NCBI RefSeq assembly: GCF_003149185.1
Contig: NZ_QGDO01000008.1
Location: 186,001 to 250,000, forward strand
Direction: 5' to 3'
Source: Sediminitomix flava
GTDB lineage: Bacteria > Bacteroidota > Bacteroidia > Cytophagales > Flammeovirgaceae
Length of the DNA stretch: 64,000 bases
Below are positions 8,575-17,400 of the stretch, one piece after another. Below the pieces are notes generated by a model. The model saw only the letters and a program-made list of their open reading frames with translations, made no database searches and was not told the origin of the DNA. A program made the translations under genes and the position numbers. Position 1 is the first letter of the stretch; each line of letters starts with the position of its first letter.

Positions 8575-10155
8575 ATGCTTAACTTTTTATCTTCCTTATA
8601 CCCGATCTCATTATTTTTGATGGTTGCCGTGTTTGCAACATGGTATACTTTCGATTTAAAAGGTATTCGTCACCGCCTGTTTGGTTATGCCAAAATCACA
8701 TCGGCTAGTATCTTTCTTCTAAGCTTCTTTGTTAGCTATAAATTAGAGTGGGCTACCCTACTCTGGCTAGCTAGAGATATAAGTATTTTTGTTGTGCTGA
8801 TGTCTCTTTATGAAACCTTCCTCAAATATAAACTTATCACAAGTACTGTAGTATTAACTATAAGTTCAGGTATTGGATTTAATATGTACCAAGCTGGAAA
8901 TCTTAATTTTCATTCGGCTTCTTCTAGTTTTTCAGCAAATAAAGGCGCAGAACTCCTCATAAATATCAAAAATACTGACCAGCTCGCAGAATTACAGAGC
9001 TTACTCAAACCCTTTGATGCTAGTTTTGCAGAGGCTTTTCCACATCTTCAAAGTAAAGGAATTACAGATTTAGATGAATGCTATACCATAGATTTAAAAG
9101 ATGCTTCGCAGCAGACAAAGTTAATTGAAGCTTTAAGATCATCAGGATTGGTTGATTGGGTGGAAGAAAATGAAACAATAAAGCTAAAGCCAAACAAGTC
9201 TGAAAAAGTCAGTTCCGCAAAGAAAAATTGGAAACATCTGAACGACCCATTATTGACTAATGTGTGGGAGTTTAACTACCTTGAAATCAATGAACTTTCG
9301 GCAAGTCTTAGAAAACTTAAACCAAAGAAAAAGGCGAGTATTTATATACTTGATACTGGAGTTGATGGGAATCATGAAGACTTAAATGCTAACTATATTT
9401 CCTTAGATAAAAAATATGATAGCGATACAGATATTCATGGAACACACTGTGCAGGTATTGCGAGTGCTGTTTCTAACAATAAATTAGGTATTGCTTCTCT
9501 AAATTTTGAAAACAAATTCACTACCATCACAGGAATTACAGTTCTTCCGAATGGTTCAGGTACCCAAGAAGCAATCATAGACGGAATAATTCTCGCAGCA
9601 GATAATGGTGCTGATGTAATATCAATGTCGTTAGGTGGTAGGTCAAATGACAAACGTCAAAGAGCTTATAATAAAGCGATTGAGTATGCAAATAAAAAAG
9701 GTGCTATTGTAGTTGTTGCAGCAGGAAATGAAGCTCAAAACGCAACAAAATCTGTCCCTGCATCTTGTAAAAATGTGATCACTGTTTCAGCAGTAGGCAA
9801 TGAATTACAAATGGCCGATTTTTCAAACTTCGTAAACGATATCGAATACAAAGTAGCTGCTCCAGGAGTTGGAATTCTTTCAACCGTACCTAATAACAAA
9901 TACGAAAGCTTAGATGGAACATCTATGGCCACTCCTTATGTAGCTGGAATTATAGGAATCCTCAAATCTCTATCTCCAGAGCTTACAACGGCTGAGGTTT
10001 ACAAGATTTTAAGTGAAACAGGAATAGATACAAATGAAACAAAACTGACAGGAAAATTTATTCAGCCAAACAAGGCTCTAAATAAATTAGATCTTTCAAG
10101 TTCTATTTGGGATTGGATTTGGAAAGTACTTTTCAATTTTAATCCTCTAAAATAA
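8575..10155 (+). CDS. Membrane-anchored subtilisin-like serine protease (S8 family)
   Basis: 526 aa. The first ~105 residues form about four hydrophobic segments instead of a cleavable signal peptide. A stretch to ~210 (LLINIKNTDQL... VDWVEENETIKL) resembles an inhibitor-I9-type propeptide. The S8 domain follows with the complete triad: Asp ~260 (IYILDTGVDG), His ~288 (DIHGTHCAGIAS) and Ser ~450 (LDGTSMATPYVAG), plus the oxyanion Asn in VVAAGNEA. The protease should sit on the outer face of the inner membrane, although its topology is not certain. It probably shares an operon with the 72-aa gene upstream. The membrane-embedded N-terminus is unusual for a subtilase. Its target is unknown. Confidence 0.88.
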   Translation: MLNFLSSLYPISLFLMVAVFATWYTFDLKGIRHRLFGYAKITSASIFLLSFFVSYKLEWATLLWLARDISIFVVLMSLYETFLKYKLITSTVVLTISSGIGFNMYQAGNLNFHSASSSFSANKGAELLINIKNTDQLAELQSLLKPFDASFAEAFPHLQSKGITDLDECYTIDLKDASQQTKLIEALRSSGLVDWVEENETIKLKPNKSEKVSSAKKNWKHLNDPLLTNVWEFNYLEINELSASLRKLKPKKKASIYILDTGVDGNHEDLNANYISLDKKYDSDTDIHGTHCAGIASAVSNNKLGIASLNFENKFTTITGITVLPNGSGTQEAIIDGIILAADNGADVISMSLGGRSNDKRQRAYNKAIEYANKKGAIVVVAAGNEAQNATKSVPASCKNVITVSAVGNELQMADFSNFVNDIEYKVAAPGVGILSTVPNNKYESLDGTSMATPYVAGIIGILKSLSPELTTAEVYKILSETGIDTNETKLTGKFIQPNKALNKLDLSSSIWDWIWKVLFNFNPLK

Positions 10156-10174
10156 ATACTTCGTCTAAAATTCA

Positions 10175-10239
10175 TTATGCTGTAAAGGTTTGCTACTACA
10201 ATTTCATTAGTGGAAAAAACCTTTGCAGCATAATTTTTT
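10175..10239 (+). terminator. Rho-independent terminator after the subtilase gene
   Basis: Long stem TTATGCTG-t-AAAGGTTT pairing with AAACCTTT-g-CAGCATAA around a ~25-nt loop, followed by six Ts. Confidence 0.8.
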
Positions 10240-10425
10240 GTTGTACCTTTTACCCAATTTAAATTCTTTTCGATAAAAACAAGTTAATAACTTACAGCCC
10301 TTCTTTAGCTTGTTGAAACTGTAAGGAAATATTCAATTTCCCTACCAATCATTTCAAAACACAAACAGCAACTAGAGACTATTTTTCCTGATTATATCAA
10401 TTTGAATTTTTAAAAGAATAAGGAA

Positions 10426-11250
10426 ATGATCGTCAGAAAAAGATTAAAGTTTAGCTTATTAGTAAAACACCTTCATCGTCCTTTAATATACTTTACCTCT
10501 GTTTCTTCTCTAACCTATTTAATCTATGAAACATTAGAGATGAAAAATGTCTATTTACCTACATCTATCACAGCTGTTATGGGAACAGCATTAGCAATTT
10601 TTATAGGTTTTAGAAATAGCTCTTCTTATGACCGATGGTGGGAAGCTAGAAAAATATGGGGCGGAATTGTAAATAGTAGTCGTACTTTCGGACGGCAGAT
10701 AACGACTCTAGTAACTCTACATCAGGTCAACAATGATAAAATCAATAAAGATGATTTAATACAAATCCATAAGGAAATGGTCTTTCGTCATATTGCTTGG
10801 ATAAATGCATTACGACTTCAATTAAGAAATAAAGATGATTGGTTAGAGGTCAATAAATATTTGTCAAAAGAAGAATGGGAAAGATTAAAAGAGAAATCTA
10901 ATAAAGCTACACAATTGATACAAAAGCAGGCTGAAAGGTTTACTGAATTACTAGAACTAGGTTTCATTGAAGATTTTAGACATATACAATTTGATAATAC
11001 ACTAACAGAATTCTACAATCTGCAAGGAAAAGCAGAAAGAATTAAGAATACTCCACTACCCCGTCAATATGATTTTTTTATCAATATGTTTATGTGGTGC
11101 TTTGTTACCTTACTGCCTCTTACATTGATCAACCCCTTAGAGACTATTGGAATTTCTTGGACAGTAATTCCTCTGACTATTTTAATTGCGATGTGCTTTT
11201 ACCTAGTATCTGCAATTGCAGCTTACAACGAAGATCCTTTTGAAAACTAA
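10426..11250 (+). CDS. Bestrophin-family (UPF0187) ion channel protein, C-terminally truncated by an in-frame TAA
   Basis: 274 aa as read. Family landmarks are an N-terminal membrane helix pair, GFRNSSSYDRWWEARKIWGG and NSSRTFGRQI, then a helical middle and two C-terminal hydrophobic segments (LLPLTLINPLETIGISW, IAMCFYLVSAIAAYNEDPFEN). Bacterial bestrophins form pentameric ion channels, and some prokaryotic members prefer cations. Family members normally continue after PFEN with a conserved cytoplasmic tail. Here that tail is present in the same frame but lies behind the TAA at 11248-11250. The truncated product keeps all membrane segments but loses the conserved tail. It could be a recent nonsense mutation, a sequencing error or read-through. 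Confidence 0.88.
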   Translation: MIVRKRLKFSLLVKHLHRPLIYFTSVSSLTYLIYETLEMKNVYLPTSITAVMGTALAIFIGFRNSSSYDRWWEARKIWGGIVNSSRTFGRQITTLVTLHQVNNDKINKDDLIQIHKEMVFRHIAWINALRLQLRNKDDWLEVNKYLSKEEWERLKEKSNKATQLIQKQAERFTELLELGFIEDFRHIQFDNTLTEFYNLQGKAERIKNTPLPRQYDFFINMFMWCFVTLLPLTLINPLETIGISWTVIPLTILIAMCFYLVSAIAAYNEDPFEN

Positions 11251-11367
11251 CCAAGCGATACACCAATGACTGCTTTGTGTAGAACTATTGAAATTGATCT
11301 TTTGGAACAACTGAATGAATCCGAAATACCTCCTAAAAAAGAGGTTACTGATGGTTACTTGATGTAA
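11251..11367 (+). pseudogene. Detached C-terminal tail of the bestrophin gene
   Basis: Directly after the TAA, the same frame stays open for 38 codons: PSDTPMTALCRTIEIDLLEQ and onward to ...KKEVTDGYLM, ending in TAA at 11365-11367. This is the recognisable end of bacterial bestrophin-like proteins (DTPMTALCRTIEIDL...PP...DGYLM). Restoring one codon (TAA from AAA or similar, giving PFEN-K-PSDTP) would yield a 313-aa protein, the usual family size. Confidence 0.85.
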
Positions 11368-11877
11368 AAGATTTATTTCTTCTTTTAGTAAAATTCTAGA
11401 GAAAAATATGCTTATTTATTTCACTTCAAATAAAATAATTTACCTAAAAAACTCCATCTCATTTCAAAACATTTTATAATACACTTAGTTAGAATAAAGT
11501 GTGTATTTACACTTATAAACGGTGTGATTTATAATCATTATCTAATTAGTCAAATTCGAAATAAAGATTTTTTGAAGACGTTTTATCACTGAAGTTAGTG
11601 TTCAAATCACGAAATTAGAACAATGACTTTTTAACCTTTTTTATATTAATAAGAATCATTCTTGTACTTTAGAGGGCTCTCACAGATGAATTCTTAGTAT
11701 AAAACACCTCTGATTTATAACCATTTACATATCAATTTCTCAATAAAATTTAATCTTTAAAGCCAAATCATTAATTTTTTTAATGTTTATTATAAAATCT
11801 ATTAATAGATTTTATGATATTATTCTAAGTTGTATTTCAGAATTTTGTGAAGGTTTTGGAAATCTTAACACGATACA
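11368..11877 (+). other. Non-coding upstream region of the SulP transporter gene
   Basis: About 510 bp, very AT-rich, with no open gene seen. It holds an ACACTT...AAGTGT inverted repeat near 11482-11503, a TTTACACTTA at 11506-11515 (also found in the shared 31-nt motif), a 13-nt perfect palindrome AAGAATCATTCTT at 11651-11663, and a 24-nt perfect palindrome at 11792-11815. Confidence 0.6.
11792..11815. promoter_or_regulatory. 24-bp perfect palindrome upstream of the SulP gene
   Basis: Arms ATAAAATCTATT and AATAGATTTTAT are exact reverse complements with no spacer, ending 62 nt before the SulP start. It could be a dimeric operator or a hairpin in the 5' UTR. There is no T-run directly after it, so a terminator is less likely. 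Confidence 0.6.
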
Positions 11878-14082
11878 ATGATTAATAAATCTATCAAATC
11901 TAACTTCATATCTGGCTTTTTAGTTTTTCTAATTGCTCTTCCACTTTGTTTAGGAATTGCAAAAGCTAGTGGATTCCCACCGATTGCCGGAATTTATACT
12001 GCAATCATAGGTGGACTTGTTGTTACCTTCTTATCGAAGGCACCTTTAGCCATCAAAGGTCCAGCAGCAGGATTAATTGCTATTGCAATCAGTGCAGTTG
12101 AAGAACTAGGAGGTGGTGACCACATCTTGGGATACAAGCTTACTTTAGCAGTTATTGTAGTATCGGGGGTACTACAAATACTTATGGGTCTTGCCAAGTT
12201 TGGAAAAATGGGAGATATGTTCCCAATATCCGTCATCAGAGGTATGTTGGCAGCTATTGGTGTCATCATCATTAGTAAACAGATCCATGTAATCATGGGA
12301 GTTGTTCCAGAAGCAAAATCTCCATGGGCTTTGTTAGCTGAAATTCCGCACAGTATTATGAACTTAAACCCAAAAGTTACAGTCATTGGTGTTTTAAGTT
12401 TAGCCTTGCTTTTTGGACATCCATATATCAAAAATGCAACATTAAAGAAGTTACCTGCACCACTTCTTATTCTTTTGGTTGCAATTCCTCTAGGGTTTGT
12501 CTTTAATCTATCGCAAACACACAGTTACAGCCTTGGATCTTTTGATTACAATATTGATCCTACTAAATTCTTGGTAGTACTACCTGAGAGTTTTCTTAGT
12601 GGTATCACTTTTCCTGATTTCTCTCAATTATTGAGCTATGCATCTATCAAATATATTTTGATGTTTGCATTGGTTGGTAGTATTGAATCAGTATTGAGTG
12701 CAAAAGCAGTAGATGCTTTAGATCCTAAAGGTAGAGTTACAAACTTGAATCAAGATTTAGTAGCTGTTGGTATCGGAAACACTATCGCAGGTCTGATTGG
12801 TGGATTACCAATGATTTCAGAAATCGTTAGAAGTTCAGCAAATATAAATGCAGGAGCAAAAGGCAGAATGAGTAACTTCTTCCACGGTCTTTTCCTTTTC
12901 CTTTTTGTATTGCTTGCCGCTGCAGTCATCAAAACTATTCCGAATGCAGCACTTGCAGCCATGCTTGTTTTCACCGGTCTTAAGTTGGCTTCACCACAAG
13001 AGTTTAAGAAGATCAACAGTGTCGGTATAGATCAGCTCTTACAATTCTTGACTACTCTTATCGTAACTTTAGCCACTGACCTTCTTGTGGGTGTAGCAGC
13101 AGGTATCGCATTAAAAGTTGTTATTGAACTTGTACAAGGCGTTAAAATCAGAGAAATGTTTGATCTTCAAGCTCAAACTTCAGCAAGTAAAGATGGTTTA
13201 GTCATCAAGTTTAAAGGAGTTGCTTCTTTCATCAACTACTTGAAATTTAAATCTTTGATTGATGCTCAGCCAAAAAATCAGAAAATTGTTCTTGATTTTA
13301 GCGAGGCCTTTTTCATCGATCATACATTCTTGAATAACATCCATAACATTCAGAATAAATTCACCAAAGAAGGTGGCGAATTGGTAAAAACAGGTTTTGA
13401 TAATCACCATTTCCAATCTCAGCACCATCTTTCTTCAAGAAGACTGATTACCAATCCATATCTACAGAAAACGCATTCAGATTTGTCAAAGCGTTCACGT
13501 ACAATTCAAGATATGGCCACTGCAAATCAGCTCGATTTTGAAGCTAATTTGAGCCCGTCGTTCATTCGTCCTCATTTAAGTGCATTTTCACTTTTAACAA
13601 GACTTCGCAGAGCGAAAAACTTTGTATTAGGGACAAGAGAGCATTACAGTTTTATGATCTGTGATATTAAGTACGTAAACTCAGACGATTTTTCAACTGA
13701 AACTAGTACAGCTACTATCGCATTGATCTTTAACATTGCAAAAGGTGGAATTCCTGAATTCTACACGCAGGGCAAAACTGACCTATTTAACTTCATCACT
13801 AAATATGACTTTAAATTGATGGATAAATCAAATAAAGTACCTTTCAACATATTTGGTAAAAATGAAGAATTAGTAGATGCCTTCTTTACTCCTCAAATCA
13901 CGGAAATGATCTCAGACAGTTCTTTCAACATTGAGTGTAAACGCCGTGAGATGCTAATCCATAAAGACTGGGGAGTGATTTCAGAAGGGGAATCGCTAGA
14001 AAAAATGCTGACATTTGTAGATCAATTCGCTTCTGAAGTTGTTAAGAAGAGATTAGAAGAAGCGACCAAAGATCAGAAATAA
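11878..14082 (+). CDS. SulP-family inorganic anion transporter with STAS domain
   Basis: 734 aa. Residues ~1-410 are membrane helices typical of SLC26/SulP, with the early GFPPIAGIYTAIIGG and KGPAAGLIAIA motifs and the VGSIESVLSAKAVDALDP stretch. A STAS-like domain (~440-540; KIVLDFSEAFFIDHTFLNNI) follows. A further ~190-residue C-terminal region (NFVLGTREHYSF... to the end) goes beyond the usual SulP length. SulP proteins move sulfate, bicarbonate or chloride, often with Na+. Because the surrounding genes encode sulfatases and glycoside hydrolases, sulfate handling is a reasonable inference, but bicarbonate transport cannot be excluded. Confidence 0.9.
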   Translation: MINKSIKSNFISGFLVFLIALPLCLGIAKASGFPPIAGIYTAIIGGLVVTFLSKAPLAIKGPAAGLIAIAISAVEELGGGDHILGYKLTLAVIVVSGVLQILMGLAKFGKMGDMFPISVIRGMLAAIGVIIISKQIHVIMGVVPEAKSPWALLAEIPHSIMNLNPKVTVIGVLSLALLFGHPYIKNATLKKLPAPLLILLVAIPLGFVFNLSQTHSYSLGSFDYNIDPTKFLVVLPESFLSGITFPDFSQLLSYASIKYILMFALVGSIESVLSAKAVDALDPKGRVTNLNQDLVAVGIGNTIAGLIGGLPMISEIVRSSANINAGAKGRMSNFFHGLFLFLFVLLAAAVIKTIPNAALAAMLVFTGLKLASPQEFKKINSVGIDQLLQFLTTLIVTLATDLLVGVAAGIALKVVIELVQGVKIREMFDLQAQTSASKDGLVIKFKGVASFINYLKFKSLIDAQPKNQKIVLDFSEAFFIDHTFLNNIHNIQNKFTKEGGELVKTGFDNHHFQSQHHLSSRRLITNPYLQKTHSDLSKRSRTIQDMATANQLDFEANLSPSFIRPHLSAFSLLTRLRRAKNFVLGTREHYSFMICDIKYVNSDDFSTETSTATIALIFNIAKGGIPEFYTQGKTDLFNFITKYDFKLMDKSNKVPFNIFGKNEELVDAFFTPQITEMISDSSFNIECKRREMLIHKDWGVISEGESLEKMLTFVDQFASEVVKKRLEEATKDQK

Positions 14083-14109
14083 ATACAGATTATATTAATC
14101 ATTCGAGTG

Positions 14110-14149
14110 AAGGGGATTCTAACTATTTAGAATCCCCTTTTATTTTTTA
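14110..14149 (+). terminator. Rho-independent terminator after the SulP gene
   Basis: Perfect 12-bp stem AAGGGGATTCTA/TAGAATCCCCTT with a 6-nt loop, followed by TTATTTTTTA. Confidence 0.92.
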
Positions 14150-14303
14150 TAAAATCTGAATGTTAAAACTATATTCTGATTTTGTACAATACGTCTTTTA
14201 AAATCACCCAAAGTAACTTTTTTCACTATCAGAATACTTCATTTCACTTTTTGAACATCCTTTTTCAAGTATAGAACACCCAAACTACGGGACGAACATT
14301 ACA

Positions 14304-14334
14304 TTTGAGTATAGGTGAATATTTTACACTTAAT
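14304..14334 (+). promoter_or_regulatory. Shared 31-nt upstream motif, copy 2
   Basis: Same ungapped pattern as 4758-4788 (TTTGAnnATAGGTG ... TTACACTTAAT), here 112 nt before the start codon. The differing distance to the start argues for an operator or promoter with a longer leader at this gene, not part of a ribosome-binding region. Confidence 0.6.
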
Positions 14335-14446
14335 AAAATCTACAGTCATTTGAACTCAGAAAAATGATTCAATAGATCGGATTCAGCTATCCATACTTTT
14401 TATAAAAATTCTACGATAAAAAGGACAACACATAATCAATTTAAAT

Positions 14447-17400
14447 ATGAGATATATACTGTCTATAGTTTTACTCATTGCTTTTATGAGTAATCTAAAC
14501 GCACAAACAGCTCCAACTGACGGAATGGTACTTTACCTACCGCTTGATGGTGACAACCTTGCTTCTATAGCTCCAGAAAGTATAGTCACAGAAGGCGATC
14601 TTTTAGGGAGTAAAGATAATTGGGATAACGCAAATAGTGCTCTTCAATTCTCTGGAGAAGGAACATATTTATCAATGCAAGCTGCTGAGATTGAAAACCT
14701 ACCTGTTGGAGCCTCAGATCGGACAATTTCATTTTGGATAAAACTAGACCCTACAACGGGCGATGGACACTTTTTCTCATATGGTACAAATGGAGGAAAT
14801 GCAGGTGCGGGAAAGCATGTTCATATGAAAATTTCTGCCGATTCAGTGATTCAATACAATTTCTGGAATTATGATTTTAAAGCACCAAAATCTACTGATG
14901 CTGATTTTATAAATATCAAAGATGAACAGTGGCACTTCATCACCGCTATGATTGAAAGCGGTCAGCCAAAATTATACATTGATGCGACCTCCGTTCCACT
15001 TACGGGGCCAACCGGAAATGGTATAGATGATATCGAAGAAGTAAATACAGACATCACAGGTAAAAAAGAGTTTATCATTGGTGCTAATAATGTCAACCTA
15101 GGAAATAAGGGAGTCGTTGGTGAGATAGACGAATTTCGTATGTATAATAGATTACTTTCTGAGGATGAAATTTCTGGACTATACGCTTTCGAACCAACAG
15201 TTACACCTAGCATAGAAATAAACGCTCCATCTGATTTTACATTTGTGAGAGATGAAAATGACGAAAGTAAAATCACATTTTCATGGACAGATAATAGTGA
15301 TAACGAAACAGGATTTGTAATCGAAGAAAAGACCGATACTAATACATGGACGATGCTTGCAGAAGTAAATGCAGATGTAAGCTCTTACATTTTTACACTT
15401 GAGAATATTCGAGTTACAGCAACTTTTCGTGTAAAAGCTGTGGTGAATGATGAGTCAAGGTCGAATTACTCGGAAGAACTTATGGTAGAAGGAATCGAAG
15501 CCCCTCCAGTTTCAGCACCTTCAAACCTAGTCTATACACTTGATGAAAATGATAATACATTAGTTTCACTCAATTGGATTGACAACAGTGATAACGAAAC
15601 CTATTTTGTCATCGAAGAGAAAAAAGCTCAGCAAGCTTGGACTATTTTAGATAGCACTGAAGCGAATGTAAATTCATTCACTTTTAATGTTCTTGATATT
15701 AGTGTAGGACTAAAATACAGAGTAAAAGCTATAAACACTGAGGTCGAATCAGAATATTCAAATACCGTTGAGCTTGGTGAAACTGTATCTACAGAGGTCA
15801 ATTCGCCTTCAGCTTTATATTATTACAGAAATACACCAAGCTACACTGAGGCTACACTTTATTGGACAGACAATAGTGATAATGAAACAGGATTTCTTGT
15901 TGAACAAAAAATTGATGGAGCATCTTGGGTAGAAACGGCAAGAGTCAGTGAAAATACCATCGAGCATTCTATAAGTCAATTAGACCCAACAGCAAGTATT
16001 GAATTTCGAGTTAGAGCTTTACTAGATGAAGCATACTCTGCATCCTCAAATAAAGTTAGGTTAGTGGGTACAGAATCTATTTTAGAAGTTTACCCTGAGG
16101 TACCAGGGATTCGAAATCCAAAAGATACTACGGTCAATAACATTACTTTTGGTATGATTCAAGATCAATGCCCTGCCGAACCTGAGCAAGGAAAAGCTAC
16201 ACGCATTTCTACTTTCTTTGACCTAAAAGTAAGACCTTCTTCGGGAGGCGATTGGTTGTATTCTCCTACCTATGAAACTCGTCCTCAAATTCGAGATTTG
16301 AGAGCGCAAAATGATCCTGCTCACAATGAAAGTGGCCATGACGTATATGCTTATGGTTGGTATGGTCCAAATTCTAAAAAACCAAACCAAACACTACACT
16401 CTCGTCATTGGAATAACTTTGATGCAGATACTGAAGTCGTTATACGTGTTTCACTTAAAGATGGGGCTTTAAGTCAAACGATAAAGTTAGATCAACTTGA
16501 AATTTATCCTGCACCACTCGCTATCAATCAAATAGATGACAAAACGGTAGACATTACTTTACCTGGAGCAGGAGAAGACAAATCGACGCCATTTTCTAGA
16601 CACTTTATGGTTACCTTCAATCGTAAAGATTGGGAAGATCCTTCAAGGGGAGAACTTGTATACGAACATCCATTAATGGTTTTTGTCAATCCAGTAAAAC
16701 CTGCCCCTGCTTCTGCACCTGAAAATGAGTATAAAGAATTTAAAAGTGGTCGATTATTAGTCATTGGTTCAGGGATTCACCTGCCAAATGATCATTTGAG
16801 ATTCTTTGGGGAAGGTGCAAACGAAATTGCTGAAGAAGTTTACATCCCGGGTGATGCCTATGTACATGGTGGTTTTGCTATGAACAATAAAAACCATCCT
16901 GTCCATGTTTGGGGGCGAGGTATTTATAGTGACGAACTGTTCTTTGTTCATCAAGAAGATGATAATTGGACTGAAAGAACGCCTTGGGCAACAATTCCTC
17001 CAGCAGAAGGAAACCCTTGGGAAGATCAAGATATGAAAGGTGCTTGGGAAGCAAGCGTATTTTTGAAAGGCGACTATGCAAACCTACAAACATTTGAAGG
17101 TTTGTCTTCAATCAGTAGACGAATGGGAACTGTAACCGTAGCAGATGGTTATGCTAAAGTGATTGATCACAAGGATGTTGGATATGCAGGAGGACTTTAT
17201 CAAAAACCTGGTTCAAAAACAGACTATTGGGGTATTTACACACATAATGATGACGATATCACCTACTGTCATTTAGATTACGAAATGAACCATAGTACTA
17301 CTCGTATTTTACACAATGGTCCTAGTTTCCAATTCGGTTGGGGTGTCAATGATCTTTTACAAGCAAAAGGAAGAGCTTATAACCACACGACTCTTCCTGC

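Larger units (their letters stand above)
14083..14446 (+). other. Intergenic region before the second large beta-helix gene
   Basis: Contains the SulP terminator (14110-14149) and copy 2 of the shared 31-nt motif (14304-14334). No gene was seen. Confidence 0.7.

Noticed and set aside
11506-11515. TTTACACTTA as a stand-alone regulon motif (also at 14323, 18780 and, as TTACACTTA, 4778)
   Set aside because: A 9-10-mer of this AT-rich composition is expected about once or twice in 64 kb by chance. Only the 31-nt pair is specific enough to report as an element.
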